Below, one piece after another: positions 33,971 to 47,479 of a stretch of DNA of 64,000 bases. Position 1 is the first letter of the stretch, and the number at the start of each line of letters is the position of its first letter. Origin of the DNA: Hirundichthys speculiger. Its lineage: Eukaryota > Chordata > Actinopteri > Beloniformes > Exocoetidae. A program made the position numbers and the translations under genes. The notes beneath the pieces are model-generated. The model searched no databases, was not told the origin of the DNA, and saw nothing but the letters and a program-made list of their open reading frames with translations. The stretch covers positions 1,325,501-1,389,500 of the forward strand of contig JAGFBZ010002033.1 in the NCBI GenBank assembly GCA_018398805.1, in the 5' to 3' direction.

Positions 33971-36900
33971 TCTTAATGAATAGCATTTGGACTACCATCA
34001 CATTTTGCACTGCAAACCTGTGTTATCTTGTACAAGCATTTATAAACATACAAATAACTTCCAGCAATCGCATGTTATCTGTATAGTGTATTCTATATGG
34101 TGACAGCAAGAGAAATCACTGGTTCTTCATGTTAGTTTGGTGTATACCATGAGTAAGGTAGACTCAGGTTTATAGTACTGCAGCCCTTTGAGTGGCAACG
34201 CTCTGACTGCACCAAGGGTGGTGAGAGTGAACAAGCAGACTATGCTGGTACAAAGAAAGATTTGCATTGGAAAAAGGACTGGGTTGAAGGATGTTTTGGC
34301 AGAAATTTCTGGCAAACAAGTAAGAGAGCAAAATTTCTAAGCAACAGAGAGAAGACAGATTGAGGCAGAGCAAGATGAATGAGAATGAGAATATTTAATA
34401 ATAATAATAATAAGATTGTGACCCAACATCAGCATTTACCAACTGATGCTAAACAACTATATACCAGGGAGTGAAATAAAGATCACTGAGGAAATACTGG
34501 CCAGTTAAAAATGAGATAGATTGAAGGTGGAGAGAATCATCAGTGGTGTAATGAGCAGAAACATCCACAGAACACAAACACTGACAGAAGAAGAGACTGT
34601 GTTGTTTAAAGACATGACAAAAATCCGTCCATAACCCTGGCCAAGCATTTGTTAAAATAAACGTCTGTGTGCATGTGGACATATTAAATCTCATCCAGTA
34701 ACTTGTTTCCTGTTCTTCACCAGTAACACCTGATCAAGAATCCCTCAGCAATGGTTTCTGGGAATAAAGTACTTCTTTGGTGTAACGTACTGATCCTTCA
34801 GCCACGAGACTTCAGTAGTAATCCCAAAACTCAGAAGTTTCATTATTTGTCTCAACGGTAACTGAAAAAAAAAAAAAAGAAAAGAAGCACAATGCAGAGA
34901 GAAACATGAAATGTAAAGCAAATGGTGTCTGGCTAGTTTTGGCTGAGTTTTCGTTCAACAACCAATAACACGGTGTAAAATATTGTGTGTTGTTGTTCAT
35001 CTGAAGTTGTATCTAATAGTTTTATCACCACCCAAGATGGACTTTTATTGTCCTTATTGACTGAACTTATGAATTGAAAGTGGGTGTACTTTCTTTTTCA
35101 CATAACTTTGTGTGTGTGAGAGTATGTGTGTGTGTGGGGGGGGGGACTCATGCATGATGGATTTACAACTGCCGGTGGATGTAGAGATTGGCCCTTTCCC
35201 CAATTCTTACTTCCCACCCTTATCCCTCCTGGGAGTGTATCTCAGAGTTCCACTCCTCTCTCCTATAAATATCCCACTGGGGAAACCAGAGCTCATGGTG
35301 AGTTTGGGAGCGGAAACGCCTCCAAACACCCCTGAAAGGAGAGGGAGAGAGAAGATTAAGATGGTTGATGAGACAATTTCAGTTTAGCTGTATAAAATAG
35401 GATTAGGAAACGTGAGCAAGGAGAGGAAACAGGTTGGAAGTGAAAGTGGAAGTGGAGCTTCAGTAAGAACTACAGGCAAAGATGGAGAAGTTGGCACAGG
35501 GCAGAGTCTGGAGATCTGGCCCAGAAAGAAATACATCTTCTTGTAGTGCATTTTAGTTGCAACTAAGACATTTACAAGAATCATTTGCATTCACATTGTT
35601 GCCTTTAAAATTACACACAGTGGAGTTTCAATTAAACTTCCCAGTGTTTGTTTTCTTTATTCATTCCTCCCACATTCAGCATGTTGGGAAGCTGCCACAA
35701 ACTCCGTCACCATTACTCGCTGCGGCATCATTACGAGAGAACCAGTTGTAACAGTTTGTTCCCACACATAATCTTTTGTGGGTCAGTGACTTCCCACTTG
35801 ATGATGTTTTTAGTCATCTGTGTTGCATACTTTGCTGCAGATGCTTACGGACATTCCCTGAAAAATAAAAAAAAATAAAAAAATTAATCTGAAGAAGGTA
35901 AGACACAGCCTCCACACCACGACAGCTTAAAGTAAATAATATTTCACCAAGAACATTCACATGAGTTCACTCTTCTTTAGCACAATCATAAGGGAAATGG
36001 GCAAACATAAACATATCCTAAAAGGATGGATGATTAGGGATGTACAGAAGAGAAGGAGTTCTTCTGACCCATGCCTGATCTAGATCCAACTCTCTCTGTC
36101 CGCTGGGAAAAAAAAGTCCTCTTCTCATTTCTCACATGGCCTAGCCACCCCTGATACTAACACAGTATGCTGAGAAAATCATACAAGGACATGAGCCTGG
36201 GACCGTTAGGAGCAAGATTACCAGAGCACCAGTTCCATTGTGGTACGGTGGACTCTTCAGTATGAGATAGCTGAGCCTACAAAACCAAGTTTTATGGCAT
36301 ATCTTCAATGCTTTACAAGGCCAGCCATTCACTCGATGTAATGCTGTAAATAGAAAGAAAGAATAAAGCAAGTGTAACACTGCTGTACTCTTGTTGGCTA
36401 ATCTCCAGAAGCTCCTATCAGTGTTTTTTCCTGTCAGTTCTCTTTAGTACAACTGTAAAACAAAAGCTCAGTCACAACTGGTACCTTGAATCAGCCCAGA
36501 GCCACAAGTCTCCAGCTCTAAATACTGCTATTGTCAAAGTTTAAGTGAAGAGCTATTTAAAACCCTTCATAAGTGTTGTTGTAAAGTGGTAGCCTCAGTC
36601 ACTTCTGAGAGCCCACTTCTCTCCAAGTCTCTTCAGCCAACAAATATAATAACGTTGATCACGCTATAATATTTATGTTAATTATTCATGTATTTTGCAC
36701 ATAAACTCAAACTAATGACTTTACAATCTCCATGACTGTAGATTTATATTTATACATTTATACATCTACCTTTATAGCTTCTAGTTCATTACATTTTGAA
36801 AACCAAATGTATTGATCTCACCACATTCTTGTTCAGATTGCAAACACCTGAACAAGACTCAAAGATGACAATTGAAGAATGTAACCAATGGAAAGCAAAC

Positions 36901-38561
36901 TAAATTAGAGAAACAATTTACTATGAATAATCATCTTCAACTGTAGACACAGCAGCAGCAACACAGACATATAAACCCTTCAGAAACTTACAAAAATGAC
37001 CTGAAACAGATTTTCCTCATTAAGGCCTGAAAAAGTTACGGCATACTTTTGGTATATATAAACAGTTTCCCTTTGCAAAAGTATTTGCAAATGATAAGCA
37101 CTTCAAATGTTCTTTCTGATGATGTCAAAGTTTCCAGCCATAATGCTATCTGGATTAGTGCTGTCCATCGTTCACCTTTCTCACTTTAACACTGAGTGTT
37201 AACATTTCTGCATTTGTTATGTATGTGTGAGCTCATCAGATTCCTGTTCTGGTGTTTGCAATGATCCTAAATTTGGTCACTGGGGAAAACTGCAAGCTGT
37301 GAAATACACCCCGAAGAGGGCTGTTTGTGCCCTGTATATTGGTTATAGCCTAGCTCTACTTCTGGCTATGTGTAAATGTTACCTATAGTACAGTATGTTT
37401 AGATTTTTCATCAAGACATATTCATCTCAACATTTTTGCAAAAACTGTGCCTTTGACTTCTTTTCACTTTTCTATTTTGTTAACCTCAGCGTTTTTTTTT
37501 TTTTTTAATGGTATTGATAGATAGGCTTAAGCCTTGTAATAAGGCTTAAGGCTTAGGGTGGATATTTTCAAAATTAAAGGGATTTAAAGGTCTACTGAAC
37601 ACCTTATTGTCAGCATGCAGTCCTTGACAGACAGTTGACTCCTGATGCTCAGCCTGACATCTGAACTTGTTCTGTGTCTGACTACTGGAGACTCTGAGTG
37701 ATACAATATTTAGGTAAGCTTAGTATTTGTTCCAACACCTGCTCCATTAGCTCAACAAAATAGTGTAGCTCCAGCTCCAGCAGCTATCATGCTTGGCTAA
37801 GCAAGCAGAATGTGTAGCGTGGGGCCCTCAGACTTTGACAGAGTTTTCAAAGTAAACTGAACTAATTCATGGAAACAATTAGAGCCAGTGGTAATGCTAG
37901 TTCAGCTTCTCCCATCACCCATTTGAGCCCACCTCCAATGTCAAAGGTGAAACCAGTTGCTTAAGAGTGAAATTTCTGGTTTCAAGATAAGCTTGTTCAC
38001 AGTACAAAAAAAAAAGGCTCTATATTTGTTTTGTATTTGCAATTTGTTTTTCTGGAAGTTTAAAAAATAGGTTAATTTAAAAAAAGATTATTTCATTCTG
38101 TAGTGCATGTTAAAATGTGATGTCTCACAGCCATGTCAAATGTCGGTCAAATATTGTCTCTGCTATATGTTATGTCAGTTCTCACGTCACTGCTGAGTTG
38201 GAGTCAAGGTCAGTAAAAGAATCTGGACTTGATTAATTAAACTACTCAAGGAATCTCTGGAATTTTTGCACAGCATGAGCACTCACACATGAACACGTAC
38301 AGTTGTTCTACTTCTAGCCATCACGTCTGCAGAACCCATCATCCATCTTCAGTCGGTGATCCCTGTTTATTAGATTCATATGGGAAACCTAAACAAAGAC
38401 AGGAAGGAAACACACCATGTGCATGAGAGAACATCGTTGAGAGCTGGAGGGAGGACAATGAGCCGGGGGAAAGTAAAACATAAAAACTCACCTGGGAGGG
38501 AAAATGTGACATACCAGTTATCAAACAGCTTTACATAATAATTCATCTTCATGTTATGAAA
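33971..38561. other. Long non-coding stretch, no gene recognised
   Basis: There are no recognisable protein motifs, transposon ends or plausible splice chains on either strand. It holds short simple repeats (ATA at about 34395-34412, GT/G at about 35110-35146). A TATA-like 'tcctataaatatccc' occurs at about 35260 without a convincing gene behind it. Confidence 0.4.
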
Positions 38562-39078
38562 TTAGCACTACTGGGATAGTCTCCAGCAGACCACTGTGAC
38601 CATCAGTGGAATCAAAGTGGGCATATATAATGGATGGTTGGGTGGGTTATGACATTAATTTAATTTCTTCTCTATGTAAAAATTAGAGTTTGAAAAAAAA
38701 AAATCAACCAAAAAAACACGTTCAACAGATAGATCCGCTTACTTGATAAAAAAAAGAGCCAGTGGAAATACTGTGCTGATGAGTGCTGAATGGACCAGCA
38801 AGCCTTGTAATACTTTTTTTTTTTTTTTTTAATGATACAAATGTATGTATATAATTGTAGCATTTGGTCTACCTTCGTACATTTATGTATATGGAAGATG
38901 TCCCAAATTAGCACCGCTGGGATAGGCTCCAGCAGACTCCTTGTGACCCTCAGTGGAATTAAAGTGGGTATATATAATGGATGGTTGGGTGGGTTATGAC
39001 ATTAGTTTTAAATGATACAAATGTCTGTATATAATTGTAGCATTTGGTCTACCTTTGTACATTTACGTATATGAAGAT
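38562..39078 (+). repeat. Local duplication of a dispersed repeat
   Basis: Copy 2 (about 38914-39078) is continuous: 'gggataggctccagcagact', then 'tatataatggatggttgggt', then 'ataattgtagcatttggtct'. Copy 1 has the same blocks at 38573-38650 and 38830-38898, separated by about 170 bp of unrelated sequence ending in a T tract. Confidence 0.75.
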
Positions 39079-40320
39079 GGCTGGAGGAAGTTACGCTGGC
39101 TGTGGGTGCATTCTGCTTGCTTGTCAGTCGTTATGAGAGTACAGCCTGGACAGAGCATTTAGGCTGAGCTCTGCTGAGTAGTTGGGGGCAAATCGCTGAG
39201 TCGTCGAATATTGCCTGATGGCACTCAGTTGTTATGTATGAACAACTCACATTGTCTTGCTGATGCATCACTGAGCTATCTCCAACTGCCAACCATCTGG
39301 AGTTAAACAGCTAACTAGTTTTTCATTACATACATTTTTTTTTTTTTACTCACCCCCTGCACTGTGTAGCAATCCCTGCTGCCTGCATTGCTAATTACCG
39401 ATGTTCTATTTGGCTTTTCTTTGTTTGTTCATTTTCTGGACAAATCACGGCACAAACAGCTTGCACTGCTGTTGCCCCTCTCAGTCCATCATCAAATAAG
39501 CAACGTTTCATTTCGCCTGAACGTTTTGTTGACACAGGTGTGGTCTGAAGAGCCAGTTGGACGATCAAGTCCCTGTCAGATGATGTAGCGTGTGACCCCT
39601 GAGTCAGGCTGCAAGTTGGATAAACCACAAGCTCTATGACTGTACGTGAGGACAACAGACTACCCACCAGCACCTGCTCCATCAAAATATCACATTCAGA
39701 GCTATAGAGAAGGAGCAATTTAAAAAGAAGAAAAAAGTAAAATAAGAGCTGTTGTCACTAACATGTCATGAGACATCCCCTTTTTGTTTTCCTTGTTTGT
39801 TTCTGTCAGTCTTCCTCTGTCTGTCTGGAGACAGTGTGAGTGTGCAGACGGAGCACCTGTCTGAGTTGGTGGCACATTTGATGGTCATTAGTAATCACCT
39901 GCTGCAGCTTTAAAACTCCACTCAGCAGTAATCTTTTTGAGAGGTTCTTTCCTGTGTTTAAATCACCTTTTTTTGAGGGGAAATTGACAAGTTCTTGTTT
40001 TTATCTGTGCTTTTTGGACCTTGAGTCAGTAATAAAGTTTATCTATCTATTTATCATCTCTTCTTTCCAGATCCTGCTCAGTTTGGTAAATTTTCCCTAC
40101 GTTTCACTGAGGCACTGCTGAAGATTTTTCTTTTTTTGTTTACTGAACATTACAGGACATTTCTTGCTATCATTTCTGAGATACCCGCTGTAATTTTTCT
40201 GACATTTTGTTATAAATTAGCTATTTACAGTTAAACTGTAAAGCCAGTTGTTGTACATCAACCACACTGTACAGAATCCCCTACTACCCCTACTAAGTGT
40301 GTGTGTGTGTGTGTGGGTAT
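39079..40320. other. Intergenic stretch, nothing recognised
   Basis: No coding sequence is recognised. The run around 39830-40060, ending 'gtcagtaataaagtttatct', has the look of a retroposon 3' end, but I cannot name a family. Confidence 0.35.
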
Positions 40321-40344
40321 GTATATATATATATATATATATGT

Positions 40345-40772
40345 TAGGGCTGGGAAACAATTAAAATTTCTAATTGCAATTAATCACATCATTTCCCTGA
40401 TTAATCACGATTAATCACATTAAATACGCAAAATCAAATAATGGATTAAAAAGTAGTGTAAACTGCACTTTTATTGAAATGTTCTGCTGCCATATGAACT
40501 AAAGTGTCATAACATTTGTTGTTCAAACACTTTTAACATCAGCACTTGTCAGTAGCACATATTTAGTGTAAATCTCATCTTAAAATTTTTAAAATAAAAT
40601 AAAGCTTATTGCCACTGCCAGGGCATTAATGTCATCCTGTTTTTATAAAAAATAAAGTAAAACAAAATCCAACAAAATGATTGTGGCTCAGCACAATCAG
40701 AACATTAAACTTGGCAATTTCTGAGGTAACAGCAGAAACTTTTAACGGGGAGTTCAACTTGGCAATTGTTAC
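40345..40772. mobile_element. Truncated hAT element, same family as 32820-33962
   Basis: It begins TAGGGCTGGGAAACAATT and carries 'gattaatcacgattaatcac', then blocks that are the reverse complement of the 3' half of the 32.8-kb element (for example 'aaagcttattgccactgcca'). It runs into an AT microsatellite near 40780, where the other end is lost. Confidence 0.8.
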
Positions 40773-40779
40773 AAATTGT

Positions 40780-41021
40780 TAAAAATATAAAAAATATATA
40801 TAGATATATATATATATATAACACAGAGATATAGACAATAGAGTATATAATAGATATGAGAGAGATAGATGTAGAGATAGATATAGATATATAGATATTT
40901 ATATATATATAAGAGAGATATATAGATACAGATATATATATATATATATACATTATATATATATACTAATTATATATATATACATACATATAATATATAC
41001 ATATATATACATATATAGACA

Positions 41022-41065
<44 letters not shown>

Positions 41066-41074
41066 AATATATAT
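40780..41074. repeat. Imperfect (AT)n/(ATAG)n microsatellite
   Basis: About 295 bp of ATAT, ATAG and ATAC units that separates two hAT elements. The polyIle-Tyr open frames seen in it are artefacts of the repeat. Confidence 0.9.
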
Positions 41075-41076
41075 TA

Positions 41077-41710
41077 TAGGGCTGTCAAAGTTAAACGCGT
41101 TAACGCGTATTAACGCAAAATAATTTTAACGCAACTCATTTTTTTAACGCGGATTAACGCGAGCCTTAGCCTGGCCGTTGATGTACAATAGTAAAGAGGA
41201 GAGTATGTTTATTGAGCCTCGGGCCCCGCCGTAGTTGTAGTCCTGTAGTCCTCCGTAGTCCTGTCAAAACAGGAAGCCATGCACTGACGTCGACGGCCAT
41301 GCCGCAGACAGACAGACGTAAACAAAACCTCCGTTAGCAGTAATTGGGATAAAAATGGATACAAAAGATACTATTTTGAATGGTAAGTTTAGCTTCAAAA
41401 CCTTGCCTGATGGCTAACTCCACAAGATAAATGTTGTTTGTGTTTGCTGTCGATGTGAATTTAGTTACCACCGGAGTCCCGACTACTGAAATATCACTTG
41501 TCGGGTAATGAGAGCGCTGATGCAGGACTGGACTAATATGGTCATATTTCCTGGTTCTATTCAGGACTCGTATTAATAAGAGTAATACAACTTGAAAAAG
41601 ATCTGTATAAGGTAGATTTAGAACAGATAAAAATATGCGATTAATCATGATTAACTATTGACAGTCATGCGATTAATCTGATTAATTATTTTGAAAAATT
41701 GACAGCCCTA
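41077..41710. mobile_element. Non-autonomous hAT element, 634 bp, 'TAGGGCTGTCAA' family
   Basis: The ends TAGGGCTGTCAA and TTGACAGCCCTA are exact complements. Sub-terminal 'aacgcgttaacgcg' and 'gattaatctgattaatt' blocks are present. It is embedded in AT repeat, so the target duplication is ambiguous. This is a different family from the neighbouring 40345 element despite similar sub-terminal words. Confidence 0.85.

Positions 41711-41797
<87 letters not shown>
41711..41797. repeat. (AT)n microsatellite
   Basis: Nearly pure AT dinucleotide tract between the hAT element and the pogo transposase remnant. Confidence 0.9.
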
Positions 41798-41800
<3 letters not shown>

Positions 41801-42782
41801 GATGTGCAATATAAGTCAAGCCTCCTAAGATTTATAAGAAAGAAGCAGTTGGGCCTGGACTGTGGTACTGTGGGCTGGGACTCAGTAGCTCAGGCAAAGA
41901 GAATTTTCACAGATGAGATGGAGGAGGAACTCGCCAAACAACTTGCTGAAAGAACTTGCTGAACAGTCCTATGGTCTCTCTTAGGCTTGCCCCTGGTACC
42001 ATGCAGCGGCCCGTCATCACCTCAGGCTTCCAGCCCGGCCCTGGTACTCACCCAGGCTCCGGTCCTGCTAAGAGCCAGCCTCCGGTCCCCCTGACAACCA
42101 GGCTCAGTCTTCCAGCCCATCCCTGGTACTCACCCAGGCTCCGGTCCTGCTAAGAGCCAGCCTCCGGTCCTGCAGGTCCTCTGCAGCACCCTGCTGGAGC
42201 TCTGGTTCCGTTCTGGGTGTCTCAGACCACCTCCTGGAGCTTCTCATCCACCTCCAGGACCCGCTGGAGCTCTGGTTCCGTTCTGGGTGTCTCAGACCAC
42301 CTCCTGGAGCTTCTCATCCACCTCCAAGACCCCGCTGGAACTCTGTATGTAACCTACAGATCAAGCATGCCATTAATTCTGTTTTAGGTGGTGACACAAA
42401 GAGGAAAAAGGCAAGTTGGTTCCATCACATCGGCCGAGAGAGGGGAGCTGGTAACTCTGGTGCTGTGAATGCTGCTGGTGACGCTGCACCTCCAATGCTT
42501 GTCTTTCCCAGAGTAAAGTTTAAAGACTGCTTCATGATCAATACACCTTCAGGGGCAAAAGATACATCCACCAGAACAGGATGGATGAATGAAGATAGCT
42601 GGGCCGAGTTCCTCGGCCACCTGATAAACCACACTCACTGTTCCCCTGACCACCCCATGCTTCTAATCATGGACAATCTTAAAGCTCACATATCATTCAA
42701 GGCAGCAGAACTCGCCAGGAGTAATGGTATCGTTATGCTCACTCTCCCACCTCGCACATCCCATCACATGCAGCTCTGGATG
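41798..42782 (+). pseudogene. Pogo/DDE_1-type transposase remnant
   Basis: The frame 42465-42785 carries the pogo/Tigger/Jerky DDE_1 hallmarks: APPMLVFPRVKFKD, WAEFLGHLI, PMLLIMDNLKAH with the second catalytic Asp, and the C-terminal LPPRTSHHMQLW block (usually PPHTSHxMQPLD). The frame 41798-41960, with FTDEMEEELAKQL, resembles the middle of such a protein. Between them, 42000-42335 is a Pro-rich region built from tandem duplications. The gene is truncated: it lacks the N-terminal DNA-binding part and the final catalytic residue region. It would have bound element ends and catalysed cut-and-paste transposition. Confidence 0.75.
41995..42335 (+). repeat. Two tandemly duplicated GC-rich units inside the transposase remnant
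   Basis: The block 'ctggtactcacccaggctcc' recurs at about 42041 and 42123. A unit of about 72 bp containing 'gttccgttctgggtgtctca' recurs at about 42206 and 42278. GC content is far above the surroundings. Confidence 0.85.
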
Positions 42783-42817
42783 TAAATGAAATGAACTGAA
42801 TGAAAAATGAAATGAAA

Positions 42818-43420
42818 TGAAAAATACTTTATTAATCCCAGAAGGGAAATTCAACATTGTAGTAAGGGCTTTTTTTTTCAACAATAAATAAATGACAGCA
42901 ATAATAATATTGAATTAATAATAGTAGGATGTCTTGTTGTGGAGGCTGATGGCTGCTGGCAGGAATGATCTTCTGTATCTTTCTGTCTTGCAACGGACCC
43001 GAAGAAGCCTCTCACTGAACACACTGTTGTTTGATCACTGTGTCATGTAGAGGATATTAAGAGTCCTCCATCATCTTCATCAGCCTGTGCAGCATTCTTT
43101 TTTGTTCAGTCAGCACCAGCAGCTCCAGAGTTACACCCAGCACAGATCCAGCTTTCCTGATCAGTTTGTTGATTCTCTTGGGGTCTCTGGTTCTGATGCT
43201 GCTGCCCCAGCAGATGGCTGCAAAGCTGATTGCACTTTCAACAACAGACCTATAGAAGATGTGCAACATCTTGGTGCAGACATTAAAAGATCTCAGCTTT
43301 CTTAAAAAGTAGAGTCTCCTCTGACCTTTCTTGTAGATGTATTCTGTGTTGCATTTCCACTCTAGGGTGTTGTCGAGCTGAACTCAAGGTACTTGTATTC
43401 CTCCACCACTATGTACGGTT
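42818..43420 (-). mobile_element. LINE 3' fragment (ORF2 C-terminus)
   Basis: The minus-strand frame 43057-43269 gives FYRSVVESAISFAAICWGSS, then INKLIRKAGSVLGVTLE, the C-terminal region of a common fish non-LTR retrotransposon ORF2. The 3' end lies toward lower coordinates: on the minus strand the text ends 'gaatttcccttctgggatta' and 'ataaagtatt', then ATTTC-like repeats. 5'-truncated, as is usual for LINEs. Confidence 0.75.
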
Positions 43421-43832
43421 CGTTCAAAGCCCAATACAGCCGAGCTCTCGATGGGTGGATGTGATCGAATCCTGGCAAAATCTACCATCTATCAGGTTGC
43501 AGGACTTGTGAGTTAAGCCTTCATGACAACCGTGACACCACAAAATGTGACTTCTGGGTTTAGGTCCACTGGGATTTTCCCATACAGTTGTGTTTCCTGT
43601 GTGTACCCCATAGCTGGGGTAAAATGAGACACTAGACCTCTTTTGACCTCTTTTTATAAAACCAATCCCATTTTCAACCGTCTTTAGTCCGGCAAACATT
43701 CCGATCATTTCCATCCCTACGATACATCCGAAATTAAAGAAAAATATGTTAATTTTATAGACACATCAATTTAGCTTGCTTAGAGGGCAGGGGGGAGTAA
43801 AGACCATCTCACATTACCCCACTCTCCCCTAT
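43421..43832. other. Unrecognised stretch
   Basis: It holds a 96-codon minus-strand frame (43424-43714) that I do not recognise. No transposon ends are seen. Confidence 0.35.
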
Positions 43833-43883
43833 AGATATATAGATATATATATATAGATAGATATATATATATATATATATAGA

Positions 43884-43919
<36 letters not shown>

Positions 43920-43975
43920 GTATATATATACATAGTATATATATATATAATAATATACATATATATACATATATA

Positions 43976-44060
<85 letters not shown>
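43833..44060. repeat. (AT)n microsatellite
   Basis: About 228 bp of AT/ATAG units; the right half is pure AT. Confidence 0.95.
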
Positions 44061-44061
<1 letters not shown>

Positions 44062-44613
44062 AGTGGTTCCGAAGTCCTGACATTTGTGTAATTTGCTGCC
44101 CCCATTTGGTCTGATGTTGGTTTGTATAGTGTTCATACTGTAATGCTTTATCTATTTACAACTTTTTAAAATAGTAAAATGCCTGTTAAAAATCAAATTA
44201 CATCGAATGAGTATTTACAGTAGGAAGCACAGCTTTTGATACAACATGCAGAAAAGTTGCATAATTGTCATGCCAATGTCACTTTTGCAAAAATTTCTGC
44301 ACACATAATATACACATGGACATTCAAATAGACAATTAAGGTGCTCGGAAAAAATATGCAAACTTCTATACATTTGAAAGATGAGTGTTAAAGTCCAGCT
44401 GCTGATGAAATTCATGTGTAATGTCAACACAGCGAGTGGACTTTGAGTTGAGTGTGTCAGTTTATCTTTTGGTTCTAAATACTTCAGATAAACTTGCTGA
44501 GATTAAGATTACACAAACAAACAGATTGTGTGAACTTCTTTCCAGAAAATAATTGAGTTCATATGAACAGGTGGAATTTTGTTTACCTTGAATACTTTAT
44601 TTACAATTGTGTA

Positions 44614-44662
<49 letters not shown>

Positions 44663-46049
44663 ATTGTTTTCCTCTGTGGTTCTGCTCTATCTTTACTGAG
44701 ACACTTCCTTGTTGTCTCCTTGTTTAGTTGTGTAATCTAGTGAGGCTACTGGGAGAAGTGTGTATTGCCCACAGAGCTACTAACGCTTTCACTCTGCAGT
44801 AACCCTGTCTGACTGTTGATATTTCCTCTGATGAACTTCTGCTTCTGTAGTTGCTGCTTTTTCTGACATGAGAAAAAAACATCAATAGTGGCATACAAAT
44901 CTAACATTTTCAGAAAATTACTCTTTTTTTTTTTTTTTAATCTTTTTAAGTTGCATTAAAAATAGCATGCAAAAGCTGTAAAAACACTTTGCAGACATCC
45001 CTGTATATCTCTGTCCCTGAACAGGACCTAAAATAGGACTGAAATATATTTAGTGATAAAGAATGATTTAAAGCTTGGGGCTTTCAAACAGACCATTTAT
45101 GCCCCCCCCACACACACACACACACACCCCACCCCTTGCTTTCTGCTTCATGGGTTTCCTAATAAAGTCTATCTATCAGCTCAGGCAGAGACGTGAGCAA
45201 GCAGCCAGTGAAGTTACTCCCAGGTTACATAACTGACTGCATTGTGCTGCACCCTGCAGAAAGGTTAAAAACATGGCAGGACTTCTTTATAATCACAACC
45301 GCAATCTCCTTGGAGACACTGTAGCTGCAACAGTGCAGCTCACTTGGCTCCGACTCTGGTGGGACTGTCAACGTTTCTCACAGATGCCTGTGGCATTTCA
45401 ATTAGCCAAAGAGAAATACTTCCACTTAAGAGACATCGGGACACTTAAACTGAGTTTCCTATTGGAGGCAGGCAACAATACGTTTTTTGACATGAATGGA
45501 TAAGTTTTGGTAATCACATGATCAGAGCCAAAGAAAATACAGCTCAACAGTACAACTTAAATTATGTGTGCGTGTCATGTGTGGTATCCAGATTTACTCC
45601 TCAATCTTGGTTTATAGCTTAGTTATTAAAAAGCCATTATAAGAAAATAGAATTAGACAAATTGTTGGCTGTTCCCTCTACAAGAGTTTCATTAATCATA
45701 CAAGCATAAAATCCTTGGATATACTCAAGGCATTTGTGCTCACAATTTCTTACATCTGTCAAAACTACATTTTGTTACGCTATTTCAGTCTCTTGACCTA
45801 ACATCACTACCAGTGAGAGCAGAGAAGCAGTTACTGTAAAAGAGGAGCAATAGTGTATAAGTTCCTGTAATATCACTGTGGACTCCAAAAGAGCACCTTT
45901 TACCCTGGCTTTTTACTTGTAACATTTTGAAGTTCTTTGTATATTTACAAAGAATTCAATGTTTGTTTGTTGGTTGTTTTTTTTTGTGAATTTCCAGCTA
46001 TTGTGGTTTGTTAGCATTGTTTAGCAAAAAAAAAAAAAGAGAGCCCATA
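44061..46049. other. Non-coding, with a (GT)n tract
   Basis: No gene is recognised. A (GT)n microsatellite lies at about 44616-44661 and a short C/CA tract near 45103-45127. Confidence 0.45.
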
Positions 46050-46125
46050 CTGACACAACCTGGATTCAAACGCAAAACCTTCTATATGGTAGGAAACAGC
46101 ACAACCACTGAGCCACCAGAGGCAT
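46050..46125 (-). repeat. tRNA-like SINE fragment
   Basis: Read on the minus strand it contains TGGCTCAGTGGTTGTGC, resembling a tRNA A box, and GTTTGAATCCAGG, resembling a B box, at tRNA-like spacing. No intact cloverleaf is evident. It may be a SINE head or tRNA pseudogene. Confidence 0.5.
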
Positions 46126-47479
46126 ATTCCAATAAGATGTCATTAGAAGCTGAAAAATGTTTGATAATATCCTTTCTTTGCTGATCAACTAATTTTTACC
46201 AAGCTTTATTGCTAACTGGAGTCACCAAATTGACAAGTTAGTGCAAGGTACGAGGAGAACTTTGCACAAACTAGTAGGTAAAGGTGACAAAAGCTACCTG
46301 GTGTGGTTTTCCTCTTGTTGTGAAGATGACATGTTCTGTTTCTGGCTGTGAAAGCGCACACACATCTATCTAAACACATGCAAACCCTGCACAGTTTACA
46401 CAACAGGACTGGATTAAACATTTTCTTTCACTTCCACTGACTGAGGAAAAATGACATCGTCAGATCTGAGCCCTTTTAAGGTTATGAGTTTTTGTTTTTG
46501 TTTTTTTTTTTCAAGGCAAAAACTTTGGAAACAACCATTTTGTGGTTGCATTTTTCATATCCATTTGTTGACTCAACAAGAATTTAGAAATTATGAGTCA
46601 AAATTAATCTGGTTGTAAACAAAACATTTCGATGCAACATGAAATGATCATTTCTTCTCATCAGTTGATTAAAACAGTTGGAGACTGCATTATCCAGCAG
46701 GAGGTTGAAGGAAAAGCTTATGATACTGCTGCTCTTTGTTTGAAAAGCAAGATTTTTCTGTTTGAATTAATGCTTCAAAGTTTAATTTAAAATCTGCTAT
46801 GTAGTCTGAATAAATGCCATCAGCCAGGCTCTACACTTGGCAGAGTGCACCAATATGGACAACCTGACAACTGCAGAGTATAACTCACATTCATCTAGGG
46901 CTTTGCAGACACACGTCTTTCTCTCTGCTGTTTTAGTTATTCCAGTAGAAGTAGACAGAATCACCTCATCTTGCAGGCAATGTTGATGTGTTCCTTGCTG
47001 AACTGACAGAAACGTAGCATGGAACTTCATGTAAGAATCAGCTTGTCGATATTCATCCCCAGTTTGTCCTTACCCCCCCTCTAAATCACCACCTTCTGAG
47101 TCAGTGAGAGTTCACACAGTCGCTTTATAAAATCTATTGAGGGTAGAGGGAGGTTGGGAGGCTCTCCCAGGTGACACTGGCCCAGAATTATGCTGTCAAC
47201 TCTGTACAGGTGGCCAGCACATCACAGGACCACACAGAGACAAACCAGACAAATTACCAGCCATCCCCACATGTGTGGTCACTGAATATTTCTAACAAGA
47301 ATAAGATGAAATAAAACATGCACTCATTCAAAAATAATCCCTCTCGGTCACATTTTATAAGTAATTCAAATTGAGGGGTTGAGATCACCAGTGGCTCATC
47401 ATCTTATAATTATTTCTTATAGCATCAAGAGTTAAGGGAACGATTTACAAGACAGCAGTGTGACCAGTTCCTCTTATGG
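46126..47479. other. Intergenic stretch, nothing recognised
   Basis: No coding sequence or repeat family recognised on either strand. Confidence 0.4.

Noticed and set aside
35112..35387. Possible short gene behind a TATA-like sequence
   Set aside because: The TATA-like word lies inside the frame rather than upstream; no splice sites or motif support.
43424..43714. 96-codon minus-strand frame
   Set aside because: No family resemblance; lies in an otherwise unremarkable stretch next to a LINE fragment.
43809..44105. Ile-Tyr repeat 'proteins' over AT tracts (also at 40.7, 41.7, 57.4, 58.2 and 63.3 kb)
   Set aside because: Translation of (AT)n simple repeat.
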